Assembly (NCBI RefSeq): GCF_003589595.1
Contig: NW_020653750.1
Span: 423,061-487,060, forward strand
DNA: 64,000 nt
From: Hyposmocoma kahamanoa
Taxonomy: Eukaryota; Arthropoda; Insecta; Lepidoptera; Cosmopterigidae
Direction of reading: 5' to 3'
In this document: piece after piece, positions 1-11,750 of the stretch
How positions within the stretch are numbered: position 1 is the stretch's first letter
Layout of the letters: every line of letters starts with the position of its first letter
Translations under genes and position numbers: made by a program
The notes under the pieces: model-generated
What the model was told of the DNA's origin: nothing
Databases searched by the model: none
Seen by the model: the letters and a program-made list of their open reading frames with translations, nothing else

Positions 1-1695
1 GAAGACTGAATGTCATAGCAGTTGTCATAGCATTAATAAACAAGCGTGATCTCAAATTATAGTTCCTCGACTAAGTTATTGTAATAAGGAGAACGAGAAG
101 AAGAACCTTAACTAACTTCAATATAAGGCAAGGTTTGATTTTATTTCTATTGTTTATAGTGAATCGAAATGTGATTAAGAGTATATATATCAGGGAATAA
201 TATATCTGCGATTTGAACAAATAAATAATACATAAATTTTCTTTGTTTCATTCTAATTTTATAAATGTACGTCTATATAAAATACTATATTTTATCATCT
301 CTTTACATTCCCAATCCAATTGACACTTTGTTCGACTTGGGAAATAGAAATAGAAATCATTTATTGCTTGAATAAGCAGTTGTGTATACAATAAACAGTG
401 GGACTCGAACTCTTACCGTAGCCTATCGTGTACGCTTGTAATACCAGTGGCATTACTCAGTCGTTGCTAACACTACAGAAGGGAAGGAAGCGAGAAAAGA
501 GGAAAATACTAACAAATTGTGAGTTTCGACTGTATAAAACATTAGAAAATAGCATCAATATGAAGTGTATTTTTCGCAAAAACTGCAGTAACGTAATCGA
601 TGCTGCAGTTATTTATTATATATTTTATTATCAATTTGTTTTTGAATTTGTAGTTTCTAGATTAATTAGCAGTACGATATTTAACTAATAATAAGTGCAG
701 TATCTAGGGTACTTACTGCCGTTATGGTTAGGAGGATCAGTTGTGTTACTAGAAGAGTTACTAATTATATTTTTGTAAACATAATTATATTTTTGAAATA
801 TTATCATACATAACCTTAACATACATATAAATATGTCACCTTACAATTCTTCATTCTTTTACCTTTCTATTGATATATGCCATGTCGCTGTAACTTGCGT
901 AGTTTTGAAGCTAGAGTAAATTTTAAATTATTTTCTTTAACCACGTTTTTATCGAAAACAGGTTTGACTAAGTTATTGCACTCTTAGTGAGGAGGGCAGA
1001 TTTGAAGCGTTACATTTTTGTTTAGATATGCATGTTCATTCTGTACTTAGGGCAGCTCCATTCCTTTTTCTTTTCCATCCTCTAAGATTAAAACTGATTT
1101 GTTATAGTTCAACTGCTTTTCTTTCATCTACCATTTTCCTCACTAATGCCGTAAAAAGTTGTGTGTTTCGCTGGGCAGCGTAGTTGTCTTGCGTCTTGTG
1201 CCGTGAAAACCTTCCTACGCACAGGATCCTATTTTTTCATCTTTGCAGCCTTGCATAACAAGTAACTATTTTTGTTGACAATCTACTAAATTGATAACGG
1301 TTAAGTTATTTTTTTTAAATTAACATTAGAATTTGAGAAACTAGCAAATCGAGATTTATCAATCACTCTTTTTAAAAAGTAGATTTATTGTTCTTTTGTC
1401 TTGTTCGTAAAAATAAAAGTGCTAAAATATGTAAGTACGTACTAAGTACTATGATTATCTTTATCTTCTATGTTTTTCCTTTAACAATGTCTATGTTTCT
1501 CAAGACATTTAAGAAGTTCTAAAAAGTCATTTTAAAATTATTTCTTACCTATACAAAGTATTCAGTGGACTGTATTATGCAATTTCATGAACATTGTCAG
1601 TGAAATTTTATAGTGATGATCTTCCTTCAAGTAAGTTGATTCTATTGTTTCGGTCGTGTCTTGTCATAAGCAGTATAGTTTCTAGAATATTCTGT
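1..1695. other. Region without recognised gene (3' flank of KirA)
   Basis: AT-rich DNA with no convincing coding exon. It holds a tRNA-like box-B motif near 401-415 on the minus strand and a dispersed repeat at about 1045-1250 that is matched in inverted orientation at 43,060-43,270. The 3' UTR and poly(A) site of KirA should lie here because its stop codon is at 1696-1698 on the minus strand, but I could not choose a cleavage signal. Confidence 0.5.
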
Positions 1696-1793
1696 CTATA
1701 GAGTAACAGTGCAGTCTCCATTTCTGTGATCGACTTTAGGTTCTGAGGTAGGAGGACGACTCGGAATCTTCGTCTGCGGACGCTCGCCGCTCT
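1696..1793 (-). CDS. KirA exon 3: remote C-terminal tail exon
   Basis: A 98-nt terminal exon lying 2.3 kb from the KirA core exon. The acceptor reads attgtag just before position 1793. Two bases (AG) complete the Glu codon begun by the phase-1 donor at 4130; 31 codons and a TAG stop follow. The peptide starts SGERPQTKIPS and ends NGDCTVTL. It was recognised because the same 98 nt, with the same phase, same stop and alternating conserved codons, recurs at 11,653-11,750 downstream of KirB. Ending in V-T-L, it fits a class II PDZ ligand (inference). Confidence 0.85.
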
Positions 1794-4700
1794 CTACAAT
1801 ACATTACAACACAGATACACATACGTCACAATACATAAAATAAAATGCATAACGAGGAAACAGCTAAAGGAATCAATATTTTAATAGTGGCTACGCTCAT
1901 TTTTATTCTATTACAAGTAAAAATAACATACACGACAATTTGAAACAAATTTTTTTTTAGTAGCATTAGTGCTCCTTGTGAAAGAGTTCGTCGAGGGTAG
2001 TACTGCCACCTTACCTATTTCTACCGCCAAGCAGTAATGTCAGCATTACTGTGTTCTGGTTTTGAAGGGTAAGGGTGCTAGTGAAATTACAGGCAGAAGA
2101 GATTTTTCAACTTATGTCTTAGGGTAACGGGCGCAGTGGTAGTGCACCTTAGATCTTTGCAATTTAAAGCACTGAGTGGCACTGGAACTGTTATGGACAG
2201 GCGTGTAGCTTACCATCACGCGCACGACTTGTTCGTCCCGTCACTTGATGTTATAAAAAAAAATTGTAACAAGGAGTTGGTTAGGAACAATGAAATGATA
2301 AGTATATACTTAGTTATAATTAATATTTCCACTTTATGTATATCGCAGTTTAAACGAAAAGCTAAATATTTACTGTCGAAAAAATCATAAATCATAAAAA
2401 CAGTTTTTATCAAATGACTGTAACCCGGTACCTACTTCACGAAACTTGGATATAAACAAAAACAATATTGCCGAGCATTTTCCATGATATTTTAATTTAA
2501 AATAGACATTGACCGTCACAAACCTTGTGCCTACAATTATCTATAACTCGATAACAATATTATCATTCCCCAAATCGCATTGCCACAAACCGTTGTTTGT
2601 TATTGATATCGATATTTATTTAAAGATTTTTACAAAACCGGACGTTCACCCAACAAATTCTAGCTAAACGAAAGATTAAGGTGAGTACTTACTACGACAT
2701 CTGTGAAATAGTTGTTATCACAACTTATAATTTCATATTACATTGTTTTATATTATAAGTATAGTGTGCAAGCAAGGCAGGCTTTACACTGATTACTGAT
2801 CTCTATAGCATCTACGATAGCAAAATTAACAGTAGCACAGTTCTTTCCGCCTGTGAATAACTTCCGTACAGATTCATCAACAACCCATTATGTTTAGTCC
2901 AAAGTATCTCCAGGACTACACATGTTTCCAAGAGCTGTTCTGTTAGCGCGATGTATTTTTACCAAACATCGACAAATCGTATTCTATAATAAAACGTTTT
3001 ATCACTTGGAAGTCATAACAATACTACAAACTACATTATTAAACCAAATTATGTATAATGTGGAATTTTATAACTCTACTAGTAAAGCATAAAAATGTTA
3101 CCAACTAATTTCATTCGCAGAAACTTTAAGCTGCTCTCCTGAAAAGTTGTCATTTTGCATATATGGCTTTAGTTCCCGAGGGAGCGAAATGTACGTAACG
3201 TAGGGACACAGACTTGTCAAACGAGAAGCAACCGTTTTCCCACGGGGCTATCATCGCTCAACATATTATAAACCATAAACTGTTACTTTATTGTTGTTTT
3301 ATATTATGAAATTGTCACCAAGAATTTTATTGTGACGTCCTGATCATTGTGATAACTCTAGTGGTCAGATTTTCGGATGCTTTTATATCTAAACTTCACT
3401 TTTTCCCACGAATTGCTCTCGAAATATGGAAGCGGTTACCTACTTGAATATATTTTTTACGATTTTTATATTTGAAATAAGTACATAACATTTTAACTCA
3501 CTGTAAATCTCAAAGATCTGATAATAACCAGGGATATGACAACTAAAAGTGTAAAATTTAAACTGCAATAATGGCATGATGATTTCTGTAAAAAAATATT
3601 AAAATTAATTAGACATAACTGGTTGATGACTGTACCACCTCAGTCAACCGTGACCATGGGATCTGTAAAGGACCCGAAATGTTGGTTTATTTGTAAAAAC
3701 AAATTTTATTTAAACCGCGATTTAAACTCGGAAAAATAGTTTCATTTCCTGTGTGTAACAATCGCGAAAACCTAAGAACTCGATTAATATTAAAATTACT
3801 AAATGTTTTCTTAATATCCGAAGTCTTTCCATTTTTTATTTTCTATGTACATATAATAAAAAATATTGAAATAATACATAAAATTACAAATAAAATTTTA
3901 TTAACGTTTATTTTCTTTCAATTTTACTCAATAATTACGTCAATCCCGTTTTCGAGGGATATTTTCAGTACAAAAGCACATTCAATATTAACGAGACACC
4001 GAATAGTAGGTAATTATGTGTCCGATTATCCGACCACTACTAATGAAAAAATAGAATGGAAAGTATTGTTAGTTTTGATTCTACAGAACAACCAACCGCC
4101 ACCAACTTTAAAGCAAAAAAAAAACTTACCGATAGGCCTACGATCGCACTTGTCACTGTAGTAGTTAATTAGTTCTTTGGCAGAGCACAATGGTGTGTCC
4201 ACCTTCTTCGTCTCTTCAAACTTCGAGTAATCCACTTCATATCCTCGGCGCTCACGATTGAATGTTACTACCGGAACAAACCTATATCCCCATATTACCT
4301 CACTATTAGTGTAACTCGAGCGCGCTTGTATTGTTTGTGCAGTAGATTCTACTGTTCCATCCAAGACGACCACGATCTCAAAAGTTTCTTGTAACATATC
4401 AGCAGCAGACATACCGTAGAAGGGACTTTCGGTATTTATTGTATGTACCATCGTGAAGGGCCAGATAAAGAAGAGATTGCTGTCACAGCCGTCGGCGTTT
4501 AATTCTAGCTCAGTTTGGTAATGCGGCAATAATTCTCCTTCCTTGGTCGTTCTGGATCTGATCACGAGAGCTCTCACAGAGGCACCAATAATATTTGACT
4601 TCTGCATGTCACCAACTCTGAACATTAAACATAGTTCACTGTCCCTTTGACACACTACAGCGTGTTTCGAAAAGAGCAGAGTCTGTGTCCTTTGTCTAGG

Positions 4701-5570
4701 TCGGGTTATCTTGGCGACCACTACACCTCCGAAAAAACCTTGAATCAATACACCAACTATGCTCTGAAGGCACATTATAAAGATAGCTTCCGGACATTCT
4801 TCTGTGGTTGTGCGTGCACCATAACCAATTGTATGTTGTGTTTCTATACTAAACAAAAAACAGGATGTATAATCGTATATACCCAAGACGCATGGATTCC
4901 ACCCTGAGCTCTCCTGCATGGGTGGCAGATGATCTTCTTCAAAATCACCGTGTTTAAATGCTATTAGCAACCAGATAAGAGCAAATCCCAACCAGGACAA
5001 GGCAAAAGAAAGTGTGAATATCAATAAGTTCCACCGCCACTGGCAGTCTACGAGAGTTGTGAAGATGTCCTGTAGGAATCTTAGTCGATGTAGACGTATT
5101 TTCGATTGTAGAATATTACACTCGCCATTTTTAAGAACAGCTCGTCTCGTGTTTCTTCGTGTGTCGCCATATCGGTTTGAGAAATTCCTGCAATGAAGTA
5201 TACGAAATAAGTTAGCGCGTCATGTCCGACAGATTTGAAATCGTGCAGTGTCAGTATGCTGCGTTCGTCAACATTCATAACGTGGTTAATGTGAACCACT
5301 CATAAGAAATAGCTGTACGTAAATTATTTTCTATTAGAATATGGAACAAACAAAGTTAGACAAATTATGAACAAAAGTAACACAGTACGCTTTGGATTTG
5401 ACGATGGATGACACGCGATTTTGGGGCTCGTATCCTTTGTTCGTAACAGTGGGGCGGTACACGTCTGTGAAGAGGTTGTCGTTTGTGGTGACAATTTTGG
5501 TTTTAGGCCAGTCATCATGAAGGGGCTGGGCTTCCTCTGGGCAGGCGGGTGACTCGGGGTCGGTGCGCAT
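1696..5570 (-). CDS. Inward-rectifier potassium channel, Irk/Kir family (KirA)
   Basis: Pore-forming subunit of a tetrameric inward-rectifier K+ channel in the plasma membrane. Exons on the minus strand are: exon 1 from ATG 5570 to about 5389 (donor uncertain), exon 2 5187-4130 and exon 3 1793-1696. Exon 2 carries M1, the pore loop with selectivity filter TIGYG at 4832-4818, M2 and the cytoplasmic Kir domain (PLCSAKEL near its end). Its donor GTAAGT is in phase 1 and joins exon 3, which reads ESGERPQTK...GDCTVTL then stop. Predicted length is about 445 aa, normal for Kir2-type channels. The core exon is the same length as that of KirB, so this is a tandem duplicate. In M2 it has GFFGGVVVAK where KirB has AFMVGIVFAK. 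It is complete and shows no frameshift. The family call is firm; orthology to a particular Drosophila Irk gene is not settled. Confidence 0.9.
1959..2265 (+). repeat. R1 dispersed repeat, near full length
   Basis: Best full copy of a ~300-bp family, here called R1. It begins AGTAGCATTAGTGCTCCTTG, has an internal GAAATTACAGGCA block and ends in CGTCCCGTCACTTGATGTTA followed by an A-run, so it looks like a retroposed non-autonomous element. It sits inside the KirA intron between exons 2 and 3. No tRNA-type box pair or TIR was recognised, so the class is open. Confidence 0.75.
3641..3787 (+). repeat. R3 fold-back repeat, right part
   Basis: This copy contains GTCAACCGTGACCATGGG and then the right arm GGAAAAATAGTTTCATTTCC...ATCGCGAAAACCTAAGAACTCG. 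The right arm is the reverse complement of the left arm seen at 39,642-39,711, which indicates a MITE-like family with ~55-bp terminal inverted repeats. It lies in the KirA intron. Confidence 0.65.
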
Positions 5571-5810
5571 AGTGCAGATCTGGTGGTCAGCGGCGTGCGT
5601 ATGCTGCTTACTCAGCGGAGCATCTGATCGGCATCCACTGCGAGTCGTAAAACTCCTGAAGCACCACTTGCGGTAATGGTGTGATCACGACTATTCTCTG
5701 TGCTCAGCCCGAGACAAATACTTACTAAATATTGTATAATTGTATCGCGAGAATCAACTCGCCACGAAAAATGAATTTTAGTTAGTGCTTATGAGTATTC
5801 GCATACAGGT
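5571..5810 (-). promoter_or_regulatory. KirA 5' flank conserved with KirB
   Basis: Upstream of the KirA ATG, blocks such as CTCCTGAAGCA, GATCACGACTRT, CTGTGCTC and TTGTATAATTRTATCGCGAGA recur in the same order at 16,867-17,105 upstream of KirB. This is either 5' UTR plus core promoter or a remnant of the duplicated unit. The AT-rich TATAATT block at about 5735-5755 is a possible TATA-like element. Function is inferred only from conservation between the paralogues. Confidence 0.55.
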
Positions 5811-6102
5811 TGCATGGAAACGTGTCTCTGTTATAATAAATCTCTATTATAATACTTTTGAAATTAGTTCGTGGTAAATAAAACTATTTTTTCGGCTCTC
5901 AATCGCAAGTTTCCGACCCTGTACAGGTCTCATGGTCACGGCTGATTATCGTTCCTTGTCGTTAATATTCATTAACTTTTACTGCCAGCAACGCAACTGT
6001 TAACTTTTTCGGTTTGAACACAAAAAAAAAATACAAGCACAATATTTTGCTGTTTCGTAAAACATGTTTTAGAAATATACACCAATCTTTTTTAACTTTT
6101 TT

Positions 6103-6142
6103 ATTACGGGCATTACAATATGGTTATTGTAATGCCCGTAAT
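6103..6142. repeat. Perfect 18-bp hairpin
   Basis: The arms ATTACGGGCATTACAATA (6103-6120) and TATTGTAATGCCCGTAAT (6125-6142) are exact reverse complements with a 4-nt loop, TGGT. There is no T-run suggesting a terminator and no gene nearby. It is probably a collapsed fold-back element. Confidence 0.8.
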
Positions 6143-6530
6143 GCACTTTTTTAATATCTATTTCCACTTTATTGAATCTTAAAATTGAATTTAAATAACT
6201 CCAATAAATTGTGATAACTGTTTTGCAAATACTATTGTATCCATAGAATAGATACGATAAGGCCGAAGAACAAATTGAAAGCCCACCATATTATAAAAAA
6301 GTTTTATGTACAGCCAGTATATTTATAATGGCGGCCACCCCGATTCACCGAACAGAAGGCTAATTTGAACGGCCGCGAATTGCCCGCTAATGTTATTCTT
6401 CAGCTCCTAATTTGATGCTCTCGATCATTTTGAAACGAAGGTCACATTCTTGGAGAATACGTTTTTGACAACAAGTAATGTGTTTGTATATAAATGCCGT
6501 ATTAGATTTTTAGTGCAATCATAAGATTTT

Positions 6531-6719
6531 AGTAGCAGTAGAGCTACTTGTGAAAGAGTTCGTCCAAGGAAATACTGCCACCTTACCTACTTCTGCCGTC
6601 AAGCAGTAATGTGACCATTACTGCGTTTCGGTTTTGAAGGGTAAGGGTGCTGGTGAAATTACAGGCACAAGGGACTTGTTAACTTATGTTTCAGGGTCAC
6701 CTCAGATCTCTGCAATTAA
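6531..6719 (+). repeat. R1 dispersed repeat, 3' truncated
   Basis: It begins AGTAGCAGTAGAGCTACTTG and runs through GAAATTACAGGCACAAGG to CCTCAGATCTCTGCAATT, where it loses the final third of the family. Confidence 0.7.
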
Positions 6720-7999
6720 AATTGTTGCAAATTAAAATTAAATAAAAACCTATTAGACATTTGAAGGCATTAACTTGTTGTAATTAACGTTATTATTATT
6801 TCAAGACGGAATACATGTAGAATGTTCAGAAAAAATATTTTTATTAGTATTCGACTCTATATCACTTATAATAGCAACGGTTAAAACTACACATTGTAAA
6901 TCTGAGTGTAAGTTTAAGAAAATATGTGATGCATAAATATTAGTAACGGCAAGTGCTACGTCTTCTTCTTATCGTATCGATGGCATGCACTATACTATAG
7001 TGCGTGCCACATGCATGATTCGATGTATAGTATAGTGACTATACTATTGTGGCCTTGAATTCCGCGTCACTAGAAGTTTTCATTTTATCCTCAAACGTGC
7101 AGGTGCATCGTTTGAATCGCACAGCACAAACAATCCAGATTAGAATCATCCGTAAATCCCCACCTGAATAAATATCTTTACTCCGTCCCACCTGAATCTG
7201 AAGCCTTTTTTAAAGACAACCAGATTGGCCATGACAATCCGTGTCCAGGAGGAAGACTCTCAGATGGCCAGACAAAGGTTGCACCTCGTCTGAGCTGACT
7301 CAACGCTCAGAGGATAGACACATTTGACGAAACTCTTCCGGCTTCTCAGCCTGTAATAATACTCTGTAATAAAGTATCTTGTAATATTTACGTAATATAC
7401 TATTGGATAAAACATTAGCTGTTTTCCTGTACTAGAAACCTTTTAAGTAGGGTAAGTGAAACATTATTTAAAAATGGAATTAAATGTATTTCTTCCAAGT
7501 TTAATACATAGTATATATAATAACAATAAATTAATATTGTTATATCAATTAGCACAGTAGCCTGTTCACAATTTAGCCCAATAATATTTATTAAAATATC
7601 TATTACTGATATGTAATCGTTTTGTATAACTATCACGCGACACGACAGCCCTGTGCGAACAGCAATATGTACTAATAAAATGGAATAGTCAAATATTCGA
7701 TTGTATTCTAAATTATTAACGTACAAAATAACCGTAGGTATCACATTTTTTTTATTTAGAGAAGATAAGCAAATGATATTAAATAAAAAATTATAAGATG
7801 ATTATACTAGAAGTAAATAAATACCTAGTGATCTAACTGCACAAATTAGTTCAACTACTTGATACTAGATGGCGATAATGTGTAAGTTACGTTTACTCTT
7901 CGTGGGAAAATTATTACGCATTATAGTTATTATGTAGACACCTAATAAAAAGATAAGTAAAAGCTAAGAAAACTAAAACTAAAGAATTTCCAATAAAGT

Positions 8000-8304
8000 T
8001 TAAGAATCAAATTTCTTTGAATTTCTTTTACTTTTCTTCTTTTGTTTTTCGTCTTCACTAGATGAAGAAGAAGGTTCTTCGTGAGTATTGAAGAATCCGG
8101 ACGGGTACTTTACTATGGAAGGCCGATGTGTTAGACTGGCACGTCGGATGGCGTCGGCGACTAATCGGTCCGACAATCGTATCAGAGGAGATACCGGGAC
8201 GCTATCAGTCGCCGCCGGACTACTGAGGTTCCGGAACATAACGTCTTCATCTGGTGCCGACGAACCGATTTGAGAACCAATTTGAGAACCAATTGCCATG
8301 TAAC
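8000..8304 (-). CDS. Candidate alternative last exon of KirB (long acidic/basic tail)
   Basis: Minus-strand exon with acceptor TTTCAG ending at 8305 and an open frame to a TAA stop at 8000-8002. Its first two bases, GT, need one base from the upstream exon; the phase-1 donor of the KirB core exon (15,389) supplies G, giving Gly-Tyr-Met-Ala-Ile. The ~100-residue tail has a short GSQI duplication, the helix-like stretch RLVADAIRRASL with a PKA-type RRAS site, a Ser/Glu run (SSSSSEDE) and a lysine-rich end (KKKSKRNSKK). I do not recognise it as any other protein. Its phase does not fit the exon at 20,895-21,325 directly. Assignment to KirB rests on phase, strand and position; an unrelated small gene remains possible. 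Confidence 0.5.
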
Positions 8305-8504
8305 CTGAAATTTTTTATTTAAATCAAACAAATGTTTCCTGTACTCTTTGATATATCTTTTTCAGCCACAGTACTGAGGCAACAAGAAGTTTTTATTAGA
8401 CATTAAGTTGAAATATGCAAGTAAGGTACAATAAAAACTTAAATACTAGAAACTAAAACTAGGCTTAAATTATATGAACAAAAATTGGGTCCCCGCGACA
8501 AGAT

Positions 8505-8570
8505 GCCCAAGATGTTGGCAGCGTTCCCCATTTCTATGGCTACGCTAATACGCTGAGCTACTTGGGTTTT
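8505..8570 (-). repeat. tRNA-like SINE fragment
   Basis: The minus strand reads CCAAGTAGCTCAGCGTATTA, resembling a tRNA 5' end with an A box. No intact tRNA can be folded from what follows, so it is treated as a SINE head. Confidence 0.35.
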
Positions 8571-8599
8571 CCAGACAGTCTATTAATTTTTTAGACAAA

Positions 8600-8865
8600 A
8601 TTTTCGTGCAGATGAAGGGTAGCGGGACCCCACGGGCCAAGAGTTTGGGGTCCCAAAGGCTGTAAATATGTAGTCGGTGCCGAGGTCCTAATACTTATTA
8701 CTTTTTATTCTTTCCGCCAGCTCAGCTGCGGAGCCAGCCCTCTTGCTGGTGCGCTGGAGATGGAATGGAGCAAGTGTGACGGCACACGTGGCGTCCCACA
8801 CCAGTGCCCGGCCCATACTCCAAGGGATGAGAGTCATTTCGTCCGGGCGAACATCGTCAGTTCGC
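8600..8865 (-). mobile_element. Transposon-derived ORF fragment
   Basis: The minus-strand translation gives DDVRPDEMTLIPWSMGRALV, then WDATCAVTLAPFHL, then AGSAAELAERIKSNKY, an in-frame stop, and GTDYIFTAFGTPNSW. I recognise this from a conserved lepidopteran repeat-encoded protein (pattern RPDG-x-TL-x-PW...WDxTCxDT) linked to mobile elements. The stop and missing ends show it is dead. GC content is higher than the flanks. Confidence 0.6.
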
Positions 8866-8880
8866 AAGAAGTAATTATAC

Positions 8881-11652
8881 CTACTCAGGAATAACTACTT
8901 AAACAATAAGAAACAGTACTCGTAGAAATACGATTTTACAACAACTTTTCTGCAACTGTAAAAATTGTAGCTACGACCAAGGTAAATAAATACTTAGCTA
9001 CATAATTATGCGCAAAAGATATTATAACGATTACAGAAAGTGAACGCTTCACGAGAGCAAAAATAATATCCACATTAAATTGAATAGTCAATTCAGTACT
9101 TACCTTCTTAATCTTATAAATAGGACACCACAAAAGCACCAACTCCGTTTAGCACAAATTTCAATAAACCATATACCAAAAGACATCATATAGCTTTTAG
9201 TTGAGCCAACACCGATTTACATGAAGATAAATGATTATACACAATACTTTTTGTTTCACATTACCGTGTATTTACGTGGATAAGTATACGTATTTACCTA
9301 TACCGTATCAAATTATTGTTTTTAGAAAATATCAATTTAAAACCATGAATAAACGACCTGATATAAACTACAAATTTGATTATAGAATTCAAGCAGTTTG
9401 AATATACCTACTGATTGCGTCCTTTAGAATATTTTTTGATACGTAAAATAATGAGATATTACTTAATTACTTGCAACATCCATGCGAAACCAACAGACGA
9501 TAGACCAATGGGAAAAAAATGAAACACAAATCAACGTCACAACATGAATTATTCATTCAAATATTTACTTATATCAATTATTTCCATAGTTCTTACGACT
9601 AAATCGTCCGATTTATGGCGGTTACAACAAATATATTTAAGGTTCAATGTTGAGAATTTTGTGACTCATATTCTTATTCACTACGTTTACCAGTTCGGGA
9701 AACTATACTACTTATTTTATACATTTTGAACGCCACAATTCTATTTTGAAATCCCAAACATAAACAACACTGCTCAAGTTGAAAAAGGGCGGTTTTTGCT
9801 TTAGAACTATTTAATAAAAATAATATAACCAACACTCATTTATTGTCCATTCTGTAGTTGAGATGTAAAGAACCATAAGTGCCAAATAGTAATTTTTGGT
9901 ACAGAGCGTTTTAAAGATAATTATATATATATATAAGCTCTCAATTAGGCATTTAAAATCATCATAAGGTGAAATATAGTACGTTAAATAGAAACACAAA
10001 CGACGATAGGATTTAATGTCTTTTACACACAACGGTAAAAGACATTAAATGATTTTTAGCATCCGAAAACATTGTTTGTAAAAACATCTGAATTCCATTA
10101 TATGCACTTAAGATCCTTTACTTCTCTCACTTACAGCATTAATAGATCACCAACAACGCTTAAAAAATCATGTATGTATATACAATCCTTCATGTGCGTC
10201 CTTTCCGAAAACGGCAACATGAGTATCATTGCTGGCAGGGTCCAGGACTTTTCCCTTGAACACTGGACCAAACTTCATGTGTTAGGTACACATGAAGTTT
10301 GAAGTTTGAAGTTTAGTACATATGTACAGTAATTTCAAGAAATTTTTATTTTATTTTTATTTGACGTCGATGTATATAGACAATATTTCTTGCATATTTT
10401 TTACAGGTACTATTTTATTTTATATAAATTATTGTTGTTTATATTAGTGACGATCATAGGATCCCTTGACATTGTATTTTAAATTGTAATATTGTGTCAT
10501 TGATAATATGAAATAAAAGGTAGCATTCTTCTAAAGGCGCCTTCAAAACGCCTTTGGAAGCGTTGCAGTGGTAAGGCGCGGCAGCCGCGTAATTTTTAGT
10601 TCACTAATTGTAACTCCAAAAATTAGTAGTGGAGCACCACAGCGATGACACTGCACCGCTTATATAAGCGTCTAATTTGAAGGCCCACATTAACTACCAC
10701 AAGTGTGTAAGTTTTTCTTTGTTTTATTAACCAATATGGATGAATAATCTGAAATAAAATATTTGAATTGAATAATATATGCAGTTTTCTACTCTCCTTA
10801 CTTGAGCGGTGTTGTTTGCTATTCGTGTGACGTACGCGAATAATTAGTTGTACTTTAGTTTGCCAATTTCAGACCTCGTCTGAAGTAATTGGTTAAAAAA
10901 GTACTGTACAGTGTAGAACCTTTCAGAATGACTAATTTATAATATTACGTATTGTACTTGAGATTCTTAAATCAGATCTACAGTATTTTGTTGATTGACT
11001 AGTAGATTGGTAAAGTGGGTTCTTTTAAAATAAATAAATAAATAAACGAAATGCGCTAATATGTCGCTCATTTTGCAAAAGATGATTTATTTGTTTCATC
11101 TTTTGCTTAAATAATTAAAATAACTAAGAAACGAAATCATCGTAGCTATAGACTACATAATATGCGTTCTATATTTAGCGCCATTTTATTGTGATCCCCG
11201 TTTAAGAGGTGCAAAGCTACCCATGTATTTTTTACATTTTATAAATTATTTTTTCTAAAGAACCGTCGTCGATGACATTATCTATTCCATTCCGTTACAA
11301 AAAAAACCCAATTCGACCTGGCCTTATGTCAGTTGTCTTTCGACTTTTTATCGGTGTTACTATTCGTTGGCAATAAGTTAATTTACGATGTTACTGTTTT
11401 CAGGTTTTAAATATTCCATCGATTGTATAGTCCAAAGCACATTAAGCATGACACCTTGGAATTTAGACCGCTCTTAATTTAAATCTTGAATGCCAAGTTT
11501 GACGTAGGTACTCCTGTTTAAAACAAACGCATTTCTCGAATAATTACACTGAAAAATCATAACGTATCGTCATTCTGTCTTATCATTACTGGAACTATTC
11601 ATTATGGCAGAGTTTTTTTCGTGGTCATAGACAGTTTAGTTTCAAGAATAAT
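8881..11652. other. KirB intron/intergenic, no gene recognised
   Basis: AT-rich sequence that would be intronic if the exon at 8,000-8,304 belongs to KirB. It contains a hairpin at 10,011-10,050, a local inverted repeat near 10,264-10,300 (ACTTCATGTG/CACATGAAGT) followed by three copies of GAAGTTT, and a GC-richer patch at about 10,535-10,690 of unknown nature. Confidence 0.45.
10011..10050. repeat. Perfect 16-bp hairpin
   Basis: The arms ATTTAATGTCTTTTAC (10,011-10,026) and GTAAAAGACATTAAAT (10,035-10,050) are exact reverse complements around an 8-nt loop. Confidence 0.8.
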
Positions 11653-11750
11653 CTATAGAGTGACAGTGTAATCTCCATCCCTGTGTTCGGCCTTGGGTTG
11701 CGTGGTGGGTGGACGCTCCTGCAGCTTCGTCTGCGTATGCTCACCGCTCT
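11653..11750 (-). CDS. KirB exon 3: remote C-terminal tail exon
   Basis: The acceptor TGTGTCACAG precedes 11,750. The 98-nt exon completes the Glu codon from the core exon and encodes SGEHTQTKLQERPPTTQPKA...DGDYTVTL and a TAG stop. Compared with 1,696-1,793 the length, phase, stop and C-terminal TVTL are the same, while intervening residues differ conservatively. This shows selection on a coding exon rather than repeat similarity. Confidence 0.87.

Larger units (their letters stand above)
5811..7999. other. Intergenic between KirB last exons and KirA, repeat remnants
   Basis: No gene is recognised. It contains an R3-like block in reverse orientation (5905-5945), a perfect hairpin at 6103-6142, an R1 copy at 6531-6719, and the partly self-complementary stretch ACTATACTATAGTG...TATAGTATAGTGACTATACT around 6990-7050. 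Confidence 0.5.
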
